A stretch of DNA of 64,000 nt, taken from the NCBI GenBank assembly GCA_003665825.1, contig QPFY01000014.1:496001-560000 (forward strand), written 5' to 3'. The translations under genes and the position numbers were made by a program. Below, one piece after another: positions 25,101 through 36,294 of this stretch (positions are counted from its first letter, which is position 1; each line of letters begins with the position of its first letter). Under the pieces are notes generated by a model. The model made no database searches. It was not told the origin of the DNA and worked only from the letters and a program-made list of their open reading frames with translations. Origin of the DNA: Microbotryum silenes-acaulis (taxonomy: Eukaryota; Basidiomycota; Microbotryomycetes; Microbotryales; Microbotryaceae).

Positions 25101-26070
25101 GGGTGTTTTGGAGCTGTGACGAATCGAACGCACCCGTACAGCAACACGTACATCGTTCCAAGTTAATCAGTGTTGGCCCATCGAAACCTAGCTATATCCC
25201 GTCCTTCTCCAAACTCACTTCGAGCTTGTCCTTCCTCAGCTGGGCCAATTCGGCCATTTCTGCCGGCGAGAGCGTCGTCGTCTGCACCTCTTGCATCGGC
25301 GATGTTCGAGAGTGATTTAGTGAGACCTTGTTGGATGACCTTGCCGTACCTGCTGCTGGTGCTGATGGGGCTACCCTGTTGGCCGTGGACTCTGACGAGA
25401 TATAATTCGGGGGGATCGAGGTCGTCTGGCCCCATTTTTGCAGAGCACTGAGGTCGAGGTTTGCACTCGGACCAGAGCCCTGACTGGGACCAGGATCAAG
25501 GTTCAGTGGTGCTGGAGGGGGTTGGGGTACGACAGAATAGCCTCCGTCCCCTCTGACTTGTATGGTCGGCATGTCATCGTCGTCGGCGACAGCGGCCTCG
25601 GCCTTGGCTTCGGGTCGACCTCTTGGCTTGGACGGCGACGAGATCGAGGCCGAGGTCGAAGGGTTGACAAAAGGGTTAGGATGAGCCCACTGTTTCTGCT
25701 TGTCGTTCAGCACCGTCGTTTGATGGTTGCCATTCGTGGTCACCGACGTTGTGGCCTGGCCATCATTCGCCGTTGACAAGCGACGGTTGGACGTCGCCGA
25801 ATTGAGGACGCCAGCCTTGAAGCGTTTCCTTTCGGGCTCGCCATCGGGTGCCCTCTTCTTGACGAGCAGCGAGTCTGGTCTGCGCAGTATTGTCGATGGT
25901 CCTGGACCCATCTGCATCGACTGGGCCTGGGTAGCGAGCGAGGCCTTGGGTCGGGCGGTGATGCGAGCCGACGACGACGGCATCGTGAGCGCGGCGTCGG
26001 TCGGGAAGAGGAACAACGAGTCGTCGCCATCGTCGAGCAACGAATCATAGTCGAACGAGGTCTCGGCCAT
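22122..26070 (-). CDS. ATR-interacting checkpoint protein (ATRIP / Rad26 / Ddc2 family)
   Basis: ATRIP-type proteins bind RPA-coated single-stranded DNA and carry ATR kinase to damage. The start ATG is at 26070 (MAETSFDYDSLLDDGDDSLF); exon 1 runs to 25219. It is followed by coiled-coil exons with ELAQLRKDKLE, LREKQAEIDKAK, GEISVVRARLQR and KMEVKEKEHRAMIERLR. The GEISVVR segment is characteristic of the family. Downstream exons carry Ser/Pro/acidic linkers and then an alpha-helical, HEAT-like C-terminal half (LLDLLDRAGLVGPLINLLSL, FIDLLKSPNAINILLD, YKLHMAVLSLLSTLLTRHDD). The last exon is 22309-22122, joined by a GTAAGC intron at 22380. The N-terminal acidic patch could be an RPA-binding site; that is inference. 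There are about nine exons; internal boundaries beyond those given are approximate. Confidence 0.75.
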
Positions 26071-26622
26071 GACCAGATCCGACGTGCTCGTACAATGATG
26101 ATGGGCGTGTGCCCGAGTGGGGGTGGTGCGACCCGTCCAAGTCCAGTTCAGTCGCGTCGAATACCAGCTGAGCCTGAGCGCGTTGCCAAGTCGAGTTGAA
26201 CGAATCCCCAAATCAGTCCCGACCTGATAGTGGGACACGTGCGGGTGACGTTCACGTTTCACCGTGGCCTTGAGGGGATATCCCCGCTTCCACCACCACT
26301 GCCGAAGGCTGTGTACAGGTATGTTTTCAGCACCAGCTGGGTAGGTAAGAGGCCGAGAGCCGACGACAAGGCATTGTGGAGGTGGGGGTTAGCCGACTTT
26401 TGTCAATTCGTGGCACCACGCGGATGATACCGGACATCTCCCAATCATTGATTTCATATGACTAGACTTCCTGATACTGAAAATTGTAAAGCACTATTGG
26501 ATCCAACACGTTCGCGTTGGTCGAATTGGCTATCTTGCCCACTCCGGGCAGGTGGGTCGGCGGGCGAAGGCGACTTATCACATTATCCATAACCTAGTCC
26601 AAGAGCTCTGCAGAAATGTGTC
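26071..26622. other. Spacer between ATRIP-like and HIT genes
   Basis: This 550-bp stretch holds the ATRIP-like promoter and the 3' flank of the HIT gene. I see no ORF with conserved motifs, and no repeat. Confidence 0.4.
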
Positions 26623-27927
26623 TCAAGATGGTCCCACTGCTCCCTCTTGATTAGATTGTGAGCCATAGGTAGTACCCTGAGCGGCGAGTCGGATCTTGAC
26701 CGCCCCCACTTTGACTCGTTCGCCTGCCGCCAAGATTCTCAGCACCTGGAGTAATCCGGGGTAGGATGGACCCTTGGGTGATGTGAGCACTTCAGGCAGC
26801 TGCTTACATACTCCGAGCAACTTCTCCGACTAACCTGATCAACCTCGACGAACCAGCTGAGCCCCTTCACTTTGATCAGATGGGTGCCCAACTGTGCCGC
26901 GTGAGCGGTTTTGGCTTTGGGGATTGCAGGGCGGTATTTGAATGACCCGGGGAAAGGAAGAGGTGTCGATAGCAAGTGTAGATGCAGATGATTGACCTGT
27001 AATTCCCCAACAGAGCGGGGGCTTCTATCAGTACGCCGTGGCCCGTCGAGGGACAAAAGTTCGGCGAGACCTCACCGAGAAGAATCTATCCTTCGTCGGG
27101 AGTGCGAAGCCAAGATCAGCGCCTATCTACAATCTCAAATGAATTCACTCAAATGAACTTGACGTACGGTGGTATATGGAAGCCGAGCCTGTAACGGGCA
27201 TCGACACTCTCGTTGATCAGTCTCTGTGTCTGGGCCACCGGCTGAGCTGCACATGCGAACTCGAACGAACCTCCGCTGATGGGGTCCCACGCCGGCTTGT
27301 TGCAGCGCTACGTGCCCGACCGCCTTTATCCGTTCCACTATTGTAGAGTTCTTCAAGGCCGTCAGGGTGCGCTGATACAGTCGCACTGGGTGTCGCGACA
27401 GCCTACTAGGCAGACGAACCAAAGTCCAGGTCCTCCCTCAAAAGCATCTTGACATTGTCTGAGAGAAAAGTCGACATTAGGATCTCAAAGATCTGGGCTC
27501 CGTATGCAACGCCAAACTCACCGACATGTGACTTGGGTATCGCGAGCAGATGTACCTTGCTGCCCGGTGATCGATCTCTGAACACGACAAACTCGTTGTC
27601 CTGCGATCGCGTCGCATCCGCGTGTCAGCGCTGCAGATGGGCGCACCACTTCATAATACAGCTAAGACTGACCTCGTACACCACTTTGAAGGCAGAATTG
27701 CTCTTCGTCACGCCACAAAAGATGCAATCCTTTACGGTGTTTGGTGCCGATGACGTTGCTGAATCGCCGCAAGCGAGCGTCGGTGTACCAGCTCGCGTCG
27801 GCGGCGTAGTCGGATGGTCCTCGATCCTCAGAACCGATGGAGACGTGAACAAGGACCCAAGGCAGGCGATGACGGAGGCCAGGGCGGCGGTGCTAGGTGA
27901 GGGGAGATCGGGGTGGGGGAGCAACAC
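26623..27927 (-). CDS. HIT-domain nucleotide hydrolase (HINT3-like); 5' end unresolved
   Basis: HIT proteins hydrolyse nucleoside phosphoramidates or adenylates using a His triad. In order I see DCIFCGVTKSNSAFKVVYE, DNEFVVFRDRSPGSKVHLLA with IPKSHV, DNVKMLLREDLDF, RLGFHIPP, then FFS, then VNHLHLHLL (the HxHxH triad) and a C-terminal tail ending at 26623. The joints are small introns. One exon, 27085-27076, is only 10 nt and restores PPFFSVNHLHLH. A segment with KPAWDPISGGSFEFACAAQP around 27330-27250 lies between. No ATG is found in the open frame upstream of the first Cys motif, so the start codon is probably in an upstream exon beyond 27927. The C-terminal VLRILAAGERVKVGAVKIRL looks like a conserved extension. 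Confidence 0.72.
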
Positions 27928-29741
27928 GTCACGTGAGCCGGACGCGAAGCGAGTTGAAGAGAGGCTTGCAGCTGCTCTGGGGAAGAGGTGAAGGATGCTC
28001 GATATATGGTAGAGGATTTGGTGGTCCAGCTGATCTAGCGTTTGTCAGATTCTGTCTTTGAACAAGACTAGCTGGAACTATGAGTTAAACTTAAACTTGC
28101 ACACACGTGTGGGAGCCTGCTCGGGGGGCAAACGTGTCCCGGGTCCGGCCTGGTCCGGCCGACAACAGTCTACGACAAAACTATGGACAAAAAAAAGGAC
28201 GAGCGCGCCAGTTGCTTCTGCCAGCTCTGGACAAAAAGAACCAAAGAATCCCTCGGATTGGTCAGCGCCAGCCGAGGTGAGACCTTCGAGTGCAGTGGTC
28301 GGGCTCACACCGCCCACACGATGATTCACCCAGTCTTCAAAGGAGGTCGAGAGATCACCTGATGTACAATAGAAAAGTATGCCATATTCAAGACGTTGAC
28401 GATGATGATGAATGACGATGACGGCGAATGATGATGGAGTCGGCTCGGCTCCGATCCGCGATCCGGGCCGGCTTAGCACCGAGTGGGGGTGGGGGCTGAA
28501 AGGATCGAGAGTGAAGCGTCGGCGGGCTTGCTTGAAGCAATTGGGGCCGGCTACTGGCAGGCTGGGTAACCCATCGAATGGGTTCAGACGTTCGAAGATG
28601 TAGTTGATATGATGTTGGGATTTGATTGATGATCTTTTGGTTCGATGACTCGGGTGCCATGCCATGTCCAGCCACCAGCGGTATGACTGTCATGGACTAG
28701 TGACTGGGAGACCTCCCCAAAATGGCGATTACTCATCCTGAAAGCGACTTGACGCGGGCTACAACTGCCATAAAGCCCAATGACCTTCCTTAATGCATCT
28801 CCTGCAACGTTTTCAGTGATTTCCCGCCCTCAATACAGCTAGACTATGAAATCCATCAGATAACGGAAGAACCCGCGCGCATGTATAGGCGCGCTGTGGA
28901 AGGCCGGCGGAGCGCGTGAGTTGAAGCGAGTCACCGCCGATTGCCCCCAGGTGAGTGCCATCGACAGCAATACGATCCGGAGTTCATGTTCAACTTTCAC
29001 TATGTTTGTTACTTAGCCAAAATGAAGTAGTGCCGCTTGGGTCGCCCGCGGCGCGGGAGTCAATCGTGGCCAAAGACATCAGTAGCGGACGGCGATCGCT
29101 GCGAGATCTCTGATCATCCTGATCCGTGGCAGTAGCCTCATGGGAGTCATGGGTGATCCGGAATTCCCGCTACCGCCGGGCAGAAGCATGACACGCTCGT
29201 GGTGATGTCTTGAGAGCGAACCCTTGTACATCAGTTCCCTACTTTAGAAACTTCTCTGCAGTGCGGGAACTGCGAAGAGCCGTCGCGAGGTCCAAAGCTT
29301 GCAGCTCCCTGGCTCCCCAATACCTTTCGCGCGCACGATTTGCCTGGTGCGGAAGGCCGAGCCGGATCCGATCGCCCATGGCGCTGGCTCCTCGCACTCG
29401 CATGTAGATCCAAGCCAGCGTCCAGCGGGCTCACGGCTTACTCGCCAGCGCTCTTTGCGGATCAAGTAATCCAAGCATTTGGTTTGGATCCAAAATCGGG
29501 GTGCTGCACTCGCACCGACTTTGGGGTGGGAAGAGCCCTCCCGAGAGCCGCCGACGCTAGTGGTCGCGAAAAGCTCTTGCTTGCCTTTGCCGCACCCGCA
29601 AGCTGGCAGCTCTCAGGATCTCAGGGCCGAGCGAGCGAAGTTTCATCACTAAAGGCCCTTCCTCCCTTACTCCCCTTCTTCGTTGACCATCCCGTCAAAG
29701 GTGTATGAGTGATACCAATCCTCTGCAACGAATCTACTAAC
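27928..29741. other. Spacer with a dispersed repeat
   Basis: About 1.8 kb between the HIT gene and the glycosyltransferase pseudogene. It contains the repeat at 28440-28760. A 195-codon minus frame (28078-28665) overlaps that repeat and is not considered coding. From about 28800 to 29740 I find no conserved frame; this part should include the former promoter of the pseudogene. Confidence 0.45.
28440..28760 (+). repeat. Dispersed repeat, copy 1 (inverted relative to copy 2)
   Basis: This segment matches the reverse complement of about 48738-48992 along its whole length with scattered differences. Shared blocks in the same order include GATCCGCGATCCGGGCCGG, GAGTGGGGGTGGGGGC, GAGTGAAGCGTC, CTTGCTTGAAGCAA, GTTCAGACGTTCGAA, GCCATGTCCAGCCAC, ACTGGGAGACCTCC and TTGACGCGGGC. 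It has no coding capacity of its own. A short non-autonomous element is the simplest reading. Confidence 0.75.
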
Positions 29742-32700
29742 ATGGCCTCGCCACGATATCTCGCGCCTGCTCTACGTTATGGCGCAGTCGACCACTCGCC
29801 TCGCGTTCACGCGGCGCCCCTTTCACACGTCGCGGTGACAGCGGCAGCGGGCTCGGCGGCGGCCTGCGCGCGAGCATCCCCCGAGGGGTACGACTCGGGT
29901 CGCTCTTCGCGTTCAGCCTCATCCTGCGCGCCTTCGCCCGAGGGCTCCGCCGCGTCTGGTGAGAGCACGCCTACGAGTGACGTCGATCGACGCTCTTCGG
30001 CTTCTTCGACCTCCTCCTCGTCGACCGCATCGATATCGTCGTGGAACTCGGGTCGCTCGTCCGGTTCGCGTGGCTCATTCGCCAGCAACCCGCTCGCGGC
30101 GCAGTTCTCGCGCGAGTGCCTGTCGGGCTATTCAGGCCTCGACCTGACGCTTGACATGGACGAAGAGGACGGGATCAAGACGGAAAAGTCGCCGATGATT
30201 CCGCGGTCTTGCTACCTCCCACCGCACTCGCTGGCCCACTCGGCGAAACCGACCTGGCTCGAGAGGTTTCTCCGTCGCCTCGACTTGCACGCGGCGACCG
30301 CTGGGGGCTTGGCTAAAATAATCACCCCGCTTGTTATCGTGTTCATCGTGCTCATCGTCCTATGTACCAACTCGCTCGGCGCGAGCGAGCAACAGTACCA
30401 CGCCCCTAAGCCCGTGCCACCTTCGTCTGTAGAGTCCCTTTCGCAGGGTCACTACCGACGCGCGCAGCTTGTAGGCCCCCACCCAACGAGCTCGTTTGAC
30501 GACTCCGAACACAACCTCCACCCCGAGGATAAGGTAAGTGCGGCTGCTCTTTCCTCCGGGTCCAAGGTTGTCTCGGCCAAGGGGCAACCGCAGTATGGCG
30601 GCGACGTGCTCTACCTCAGCACCAAGCCCAACCCGCCGCCCCACGAAGTCGAGACCAACTACCTGGCCAGCGACGAAGTTCCGCTCCGATTCGCAAGCGA
30701 CGCGGCCGACCACGAGGCGCAGGAACACCTCCTGAATGTCAAGCTCGGACGACGCGGCGGTCAGATCCCTCTCGGTGGCGGCCGAAAGGCGCAGCAGGAT
30801 TTCCGGGGGTTCGACGACGTGCAGGTGCGTCGCGCTCCGACTTTACCGCACTCCCTTTTAGCTGTAACTCACCTTATTTCAATGCACTCGTTCGTCGTCC
30901 TTAGATCATAAAGTATGATTCGCCACAGCCCACGCTCCGGTCCCAGCTCAAATCGGGCTGAAGGTACGTCACCAGCCTTAACTCGGGTGGCCACTGTGAG
31001 TTTTCCAGATGACTCCAGATGATTAGGGAACGCGACCCCGGAACACTCAGTGGTGGTTTTTCTTCCCCGATTCAGCTCAACAAATCATGTCGGACATCAA
31101 GCTGCTCTACTTTGCACTGCTGTCGCGCCGAGCGGCGATCCTGTGAGCTCCGCGCGATCTGCTGCGACCACACAGTGCGCGCATGCTGACCCTCCGCCCC
31201 TCTTATCGACCAGGCCGACGCTGATGCCCGTCATGATCGAGGACGGGGCTCCCGAGTCGATCACGCACTTTTATGACCTGCACCGTCTGATGAATGACTC
31301 GGACCTCCTCGCCGTGTCGATGGTGGACGTCAAGTTGCAATCCGCCCGCGGTCTCGAGATGGTCGAGGAACGATTGGTGAGTCGCCCATGGGAGAATGCA
31401 TTCTGAACTTGGTCGTGAGCCCTTTTTTCTCAATATTGTATCCTATCCCGTCTTGCGACCCGCTCCGCTCTATAGGGCTGCTGGTCAAGTCAAGAGGCCG
31501 CGATCGGCTCGGCGCTTTCCAACCACGAGCCCCTGGACTGTCAAGAATCCAATCATACCTTATTATCTCTTAATACTATTCACTTCCATGCCCCTACTTC
31601 ATTCGTACTAGCTAGCTACATCTCTCCTCAATTCGTCGTTCTGTGCCTGCCAGATCCCAGCGCCTGATTAAGTTCCGGTTGACACGTCGGATTCGGTTGA
31701 AGTCGCGCGCCCTGCGGGCGCTCGTCTCTCTTCCTTCTCCATCTATCTTCCATCCTCTATCTTGCGCTCGTACTCAACTGCTTGAGTCGGGATCCAGACT
31801 TCTAATATGGACATCCACGCAGTCCGGGTCACCCACTGGGCCCTTTCTTTGATGCGAGCCTCGAAGGGAAGAACGAGTGGATCAACAAATTGCGACGTCT
31901 GAGCTTGCCGCAAAAAACGTTGCTGCGCGGGAACGGAGCCATCATCCCGCCGCGCGACAAGGAGGCGCGCTTCGCGAATCGCAAGGAAGGGTTCGATCCG
32001 CGCGCCGAAGGCGACGCCGTGCCCAGCGAGCAGTTGATGTGCATCGATACCCCTGCATTTCTGGCTCCCGTCACGCGGCGTGATGAGGATCGTGGGAATG
32101 CAAACGGCGACATCAAGCCCTTGCCGCAGGAAGACCAGGCGTGGATGCTCGTCGGTCGCCACCTTCGCTTCAACGCGCTCGTCGAGGACGCCGTGGACGA
32201 GTACCTCATGCCGTAGAACACCCGCGGGACATCCCCTCATTCATCGCGGTACACGTTCGGCGTAGGCCAGATTTCTCCGCCGTCGTCGGTGGGCACCTTT
32301 CGGTCGACAAGTACTCATCGGCCCTGCGCACGCTACATAGGCGGATGCAGGTCCGCGCCAAGACGATGAAGCATGGCGCGCAGAGGGGTGGTGAAGCGGG
32401 TCATCATCGCGCTCTGAGGGCGATGGCGCACGGAGCACAAGCTGACAAGCTCGAAATCGTGGCGACGACCGATGACCCAGGATTCGCTCATGCTTTACGC
32501 GAGCTCGGATGGCGCGTCGTCGACCACGACGGGATGCGGACGACGCAGCACTATGGCGCATGGTGGCTGTTGTTGTAGGAGCGTCTCTAGTTACGTGGCG
32601 TCGATGGATGACCTAATGTGAGATAGTGGATCGCTAAAGGTCAATCGACTGTAACAGAGCGAATGGGCGAGATGTGATATCGAGTGCGTGGTGGAGAAGA

Positions 32701-33081
32701 GAGAAAAACAGCTAGGCAAAAGACGCAATCTCATGTAAACAACCAGCCGCCTCTGCCGCCTCTACCGGACCCCGCACAACACCCGCGCGCCCCGCGCCAC
32801 TGCTAAGACCATAAGTCCCTCTGGACCGCCGACCCCACTAATTTCCCACAACAGTGGCCGACCATCATTGATTCGGCGACGCTAGCGCGAGGCGTGGGCT
32901 TCGTCGGGACCGACCGTTCATCCTTTTCGCAGTTAGCCGCTTTGCGCGTCAAGTAGTGAATAATTTCTAGCACCTTTGCATTCTCTCGTTTAAGATCAAG
33001 CAGTTCCGGTCACTGACTTCTTTTCTCACCGCACTTCGCAGCTGGCACCACGGCCTCGTCGAATTCGCCGTGAACGCCTGA
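29742..33081 (+). pseudogene. O-fucosyltransferase-like glycosyltransferase, paralog B, degenerate
   Basis: The ATG at 29742 (MASPRYLAPALRYG) opens a Ser-rich cytosolic region, one membrane span (IITPLVIVFIVLIVLCTNSL) and a stem, as in paralogs A and C. Homologous blocks follow in order: IIKYDSPQPTLRSQLKSG, GGHSQQIMSDIKLLYFALLS, PTLMPVMIEDG with ITHFYDLHRL, CWSSQEAAIGSALSNHE, FFDASLEGKNEWINKLRR, FIAVHVRRRPDF, TIIDSATLARGVGFVG and WHHGLVEFAVNA. Breaks are an in-frame TGA at 30959-30961, loss of the PPL..FDAL block near 31830, a frame change near 32213, the HxRRGDF motif altered to HVRRRPDF, and about 280 bp of unrelated sequence at 32575-32855. Several independent lesions argue for a pseudogene rather than an annotation error. 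Confidence 0.75.
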
Positions 33082-33572
33082 TTCCCCAGGCATTGCACTG
33101 GAGACAATGTCGACTCTTGCGTTTTCAGTCTAAGCGGTGAAAACATACCTTTTCTTTACCTTCTCATACGGTGTAATGTATTCGTGCATGCGATGATTGA
33201 GATACTTTGAACCTATTTCACTCCTCTCGATTCGGCGATCCAGAAGGCCCGCGGGTAGCAAATAGTGGGACAGGGGTCTTATGGGCCTCGATCATCGAGA
33301 TTACCAACCCCAGGAGACGTCCAAAGATAAAGATGCGTTTCAGGCTACGCTTTGGGGAGTGTCTCGCGGTAAAGAATAATCAAGCACCGGCTGGGCAAGT
33401 TTAGCCGCAGCCGGCCGTCGAGGCAGGCGGTCCGTGCGCCCTCTGTGGCCAACTTTCCGGGACGGGTAGGGGGGGGGGGGGGGGGGGTTCGAAGAGGAAA
33501 GGAAGGAGGAGAAATGAAAAAAGGCGGTACATGATATACAATTGCAATAGGAATAAGAGTGTCCTCACAATG
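33082..33572. other. Spacer with a homopolymer tract
   Basis: A 490-bp spacer between the pseudogene and the converging frame-broken gene. It contains a run of G at 33469-33487 and no conserved frame. Confidence 0.4.
33469..33487 (+). repeat. Poly-G tract (19 G)
   Basis: An uninterrupted run of 19 G, preceded by GACGGGTA and followed by TTCGAAGAGG. The length may be unreliable in the assembly. Confidence 0.9.
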
Positions 33573-35400
33573 TCACAGCGGTTTATAATTATGACATTGC
33601 TTCTTATACCGAGCTCGACCACCCATCTCAGCCGTGGTCAGCCCCTTGCAAAACCTCGGCGATTCTGGGTTATTCGGATCCCTCTCTTCACTCAAGCCAT
33701 ACATCTTCCCGCAATCCACACACAGGTTTTCACCAATATCCGATTCCTGTCGGCTGACGCTGATCCCTTGAACTTGCAAGAGGCTTGACCACAGAACCGA
33801 CAGTGCCGCATTACTTTCCCGGTGACTGCGCTCACTGAACTGCCACTGGTAGCAATCCCTGCACGCGGACCATTGTTGCTTGTGTCCATCGCCCCGGATG
33901 GGCGGATAAATGATGTTTGAGGATTGGACGCTTCGACCTCTGCATCCGTGAGCATCCCCGAGACCGGAGGTTTGTGGCCGAGCAACGGCTTGGCGGACGG
34001 CGGGCTGACATTGCGACCGCGGGAGGGGTCGGTGATCATCGCTTGGGTCGCTTTGACGTCGTTCTTGGCCAGATTCACTGTGGCTTGAGCATTGACCAGA
34101 GACGACCATCTGGATTCTCAACTACTGATTTGTTCTGGCATCTACGTATGAATTTTCAAGCACTCAGCTCGGTCTTAAGTTCAGAGGCACGACGAAATAG
34201 CGACTCACTTCGTAAAATCTATCAATGCCGTTGGCATAAGCATTCCAGCGCTCGGCGATTCGGATGGCTCGCTGGTCTCGAGAAGTTGATAGTTCCAGAT
34301 GGGACAAGATATGCTTGTACAGCGCTCGTTCGGTTGGTGTGTGAACGTGCAAAACCGCAAACCGAGTACCTTGGCGTTTGCAAGCCAGGTGTGACGGAGT
34401 TTGCGATCGTCTGGCAGCTGGGTTTGCATCTGCTGAAGCGTTCGTCCATGTTCTTGTGCAGCAAATTCCGCGGCGACCATTTAAGGGGCTCGAAACGGAA
34501 AGCGCCACTCTCGACGCAATAGGGTTCGATGTTGTTGGACTTTTGAGCCGCCTCCCGGGGGACTGCCGAGCTCGCCGATGCCGGCATCGAGGGCAGACTG
34601 GGGTCGGTCGAGTGCGAGGCACCGGATCCGGAAGGCACGGCAAACGAAGGGTTTGAAGCTGAAGACGAACTTGAACTGGATGCTTGCGCAAAGCTGAAAG
34701 CTGTCTGTTTCTGGAGTTGATAGCCATTGATATGCGTAAGACATTGTGCGGCCCACGGACAAGACGACACAGGTCTACGCAACTCACGGTGTACGTTTTT
34801 GCAGGGGGAAACTGCAAGGGTGGAATATTAAAATAAACCCCAGGTCAGCCCGAAATGAACAGGATTGAAGGTTCGTCATCACACGAGGCTGCCACACATC
34901 GAGCTTTAACAACCAGTGACCAGCATCCTCTGAGTCTGCTCGTCCAAGACGATTTGGCGCTGTGGGGCTCGCTCCACTTCCAGCCTGCTTCGTTTCGCCT
35001 CCTCTCGTTGCCTTGCTTGTCCTTCATCTTGTCGTTTCTTCGCCGCTTTCTCTTCTGCTATCTCTTCTGCTTGTTTTGCCTGGGCTTTGGCCGTCTTCTC
35101 CTGCTCCTCGTCTGTCTTTCTCGGACGACCCTGAGCTCGTGCAGGTGCAGGTGCGGATGCAGGTGGAGGATTGGGTGGTCGACCGAGTGGCTTTTTGCCT
35201 AGCTGGTTGACCGCACTTGGTGCCGAATCCTGCCCATCAATTGAAAGCTTGTTAATGCGACGCTTGTCGGCCCGAGATGGGGTTGCACTGTCGGGAATGT
35301 CGCGACTGGAACCGATCCCGCTGCCCTGGCTTGATGTTGAGGCTGGCGGAGAAGAGGTAGCGGCAGCGACAGAGCCGGTTCGGTTCCAGGTTCCAGAATG
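33573..35400 (-). pseudogene. Frame-broken gene for an AT-hook-like, zinc-cluster protein
   Basis: Coherent protein-like segments run along the minus strand but in different frames. The N-terminal part (to 34906) has GKKPLGRPPNPPP and QGRPRKTDEEQ, both AT-hook-like GRP cores, then a basic/acidic coiled stretch (AKQAEEIAEEKAAKKRQDEG). Next come FSFAQASSSSSSSASNPSFA and FRFEPLKWSP, then in other frames RKLRHTWLANAKVLG and RALYKHILSHLELSTSRDQR. The C-terminal part has HCRFCGQASCKFKG and, one frame over, ENLCVDCGKMYGL, which together look like a Cys cluster. At least two frame changes have no usable introns to explain them. It may be a decayed gene, a transposon-derived gene, or intact but with assembly indels. 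I do not recognise the family. Confidence 0.38.
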
Positions 35401-35401
35401 A

Positions 35402-36294
35402 GAGTGACAGCTGCATGCTGTTGCATGCAATGCATTGCACAAAAGGCAAGAAACACAAGAACGGACGACACGCTCCAGCTCGCCCCGCGTGTCAGCCAGC
35501 CCAGGACAGCCAGGGACAGCCCGCACCTGCCGCCGGCAGTGGGCAGCCGGCAGCCTGCGCCAACTCAGGCCCATTACGCTAACCTCCGATTGCGCTAACC
35601 TCGAGGTAGGGATTTGGCGCAGGGAGGTTAGCGCAATCGGTGCGCTTACCCTCCGCGCGCGCTGGGAGGTTACCGCAAGCGCACCCCGAGCTCGCAACCA
35701 GGTCCCTCCGAGGGCCGACATGCAGCGACTGGAAAGTCAACCAGCCATCACTTTTCAGGTTCCAGATGTCGCAACCACCTCCTCTCCACCTCTGAAGGAC
35801 CGCTGAGGAATTGATCGGCGGCGGACGAAATTTAAGGATGGTCCAGCCGGCGGCCGCCCGCGCCGCCCGGACTAGGAGGCGTCGCCTTCCTGTTCGAGCG
35901 ACGCGCAGGAGCAGAGAGCCCGGGTCCGGATCTGCGAACAGCTTGGAGAGCCTCTCGGCTGCCTTGCACTATCGCGGTCCAGTCAGAGGTATGAGTGTTT
36001 GGTAGCACACCGAGTCCCGAAGTAGCGGCTGTACTTGTTCATCCAGCTACTTCGACACTGACATCGTCCGTTACTGCCTTACCCTCGTCTGCATCGTCGA
36101 ACCTCATCGTGCCACTTGCCGAGCCGACTCGACACGATCCCGAAGCTCCGCCTCCGAGGTCCTTCCCCCACATCGCAGCACGACTCCCAGCGGCCACGCC
36201 CAGCGTTACCCCGCTCCCCCGTCCCCGCTCAGTGCACATCGCATTGCCTCGAAGCTCCTCCTGTCAGTCCGACAACGCGACTTAAGTCACCTGG
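35402..36294. other. Spacer upstream of glycosyltransferase gene C
   Basis: It contains the palindromic cluster. From 35995 to 36285 there is a Ser/Pro-rich + frame that lacks conserved motifs and is out of frame with the start at 36295; it is probably leader sequence. No other gene is supported. Confidence 0.4.
35571..35695. repeat. Palindromic motif cluster (GCTAACCTC / GAGGTTAGC)
   Basis: Five related copies lie in about 120 bp in alternating orientation: TTACGCTAACCTCC, TTGCGCTAACCTCG, GGAGGTTAGCGCAAT, GCGCTTACCCTCC and GGGAGGTTACCGCAAGCGC. Two of them form a perfect 17-bp inverted repeat, 35586-35602 with 35624-35640, separated by 21 nt. Confidence 0.8.

Noticed and set aside
28078..28665. 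195-codon minus-strand open frame
   Set aside because: It overlaps the dispersed repeat, whose second copy does not keep the same frame, and it has no conserved motif.
28715..28745. 5S rRNA gene (CTGGGAGACC box)
   Set aside because: Only the C-box-like motif matches; the rest of a 120-nt 5S gene is absent. Kept only as a hint about repeat origin.
30900..31030. Intron that would remove the TGA at 30959 in paralog B
   Set aside because: The codons on both sides align without a gap to paralogs A and C, so an intron there would delete conserved residues.
31743..32240. 165-codon minus-strand frame
   Set aside because: It is the antisense of the conserved exon of glycosyltransferase paralog B.
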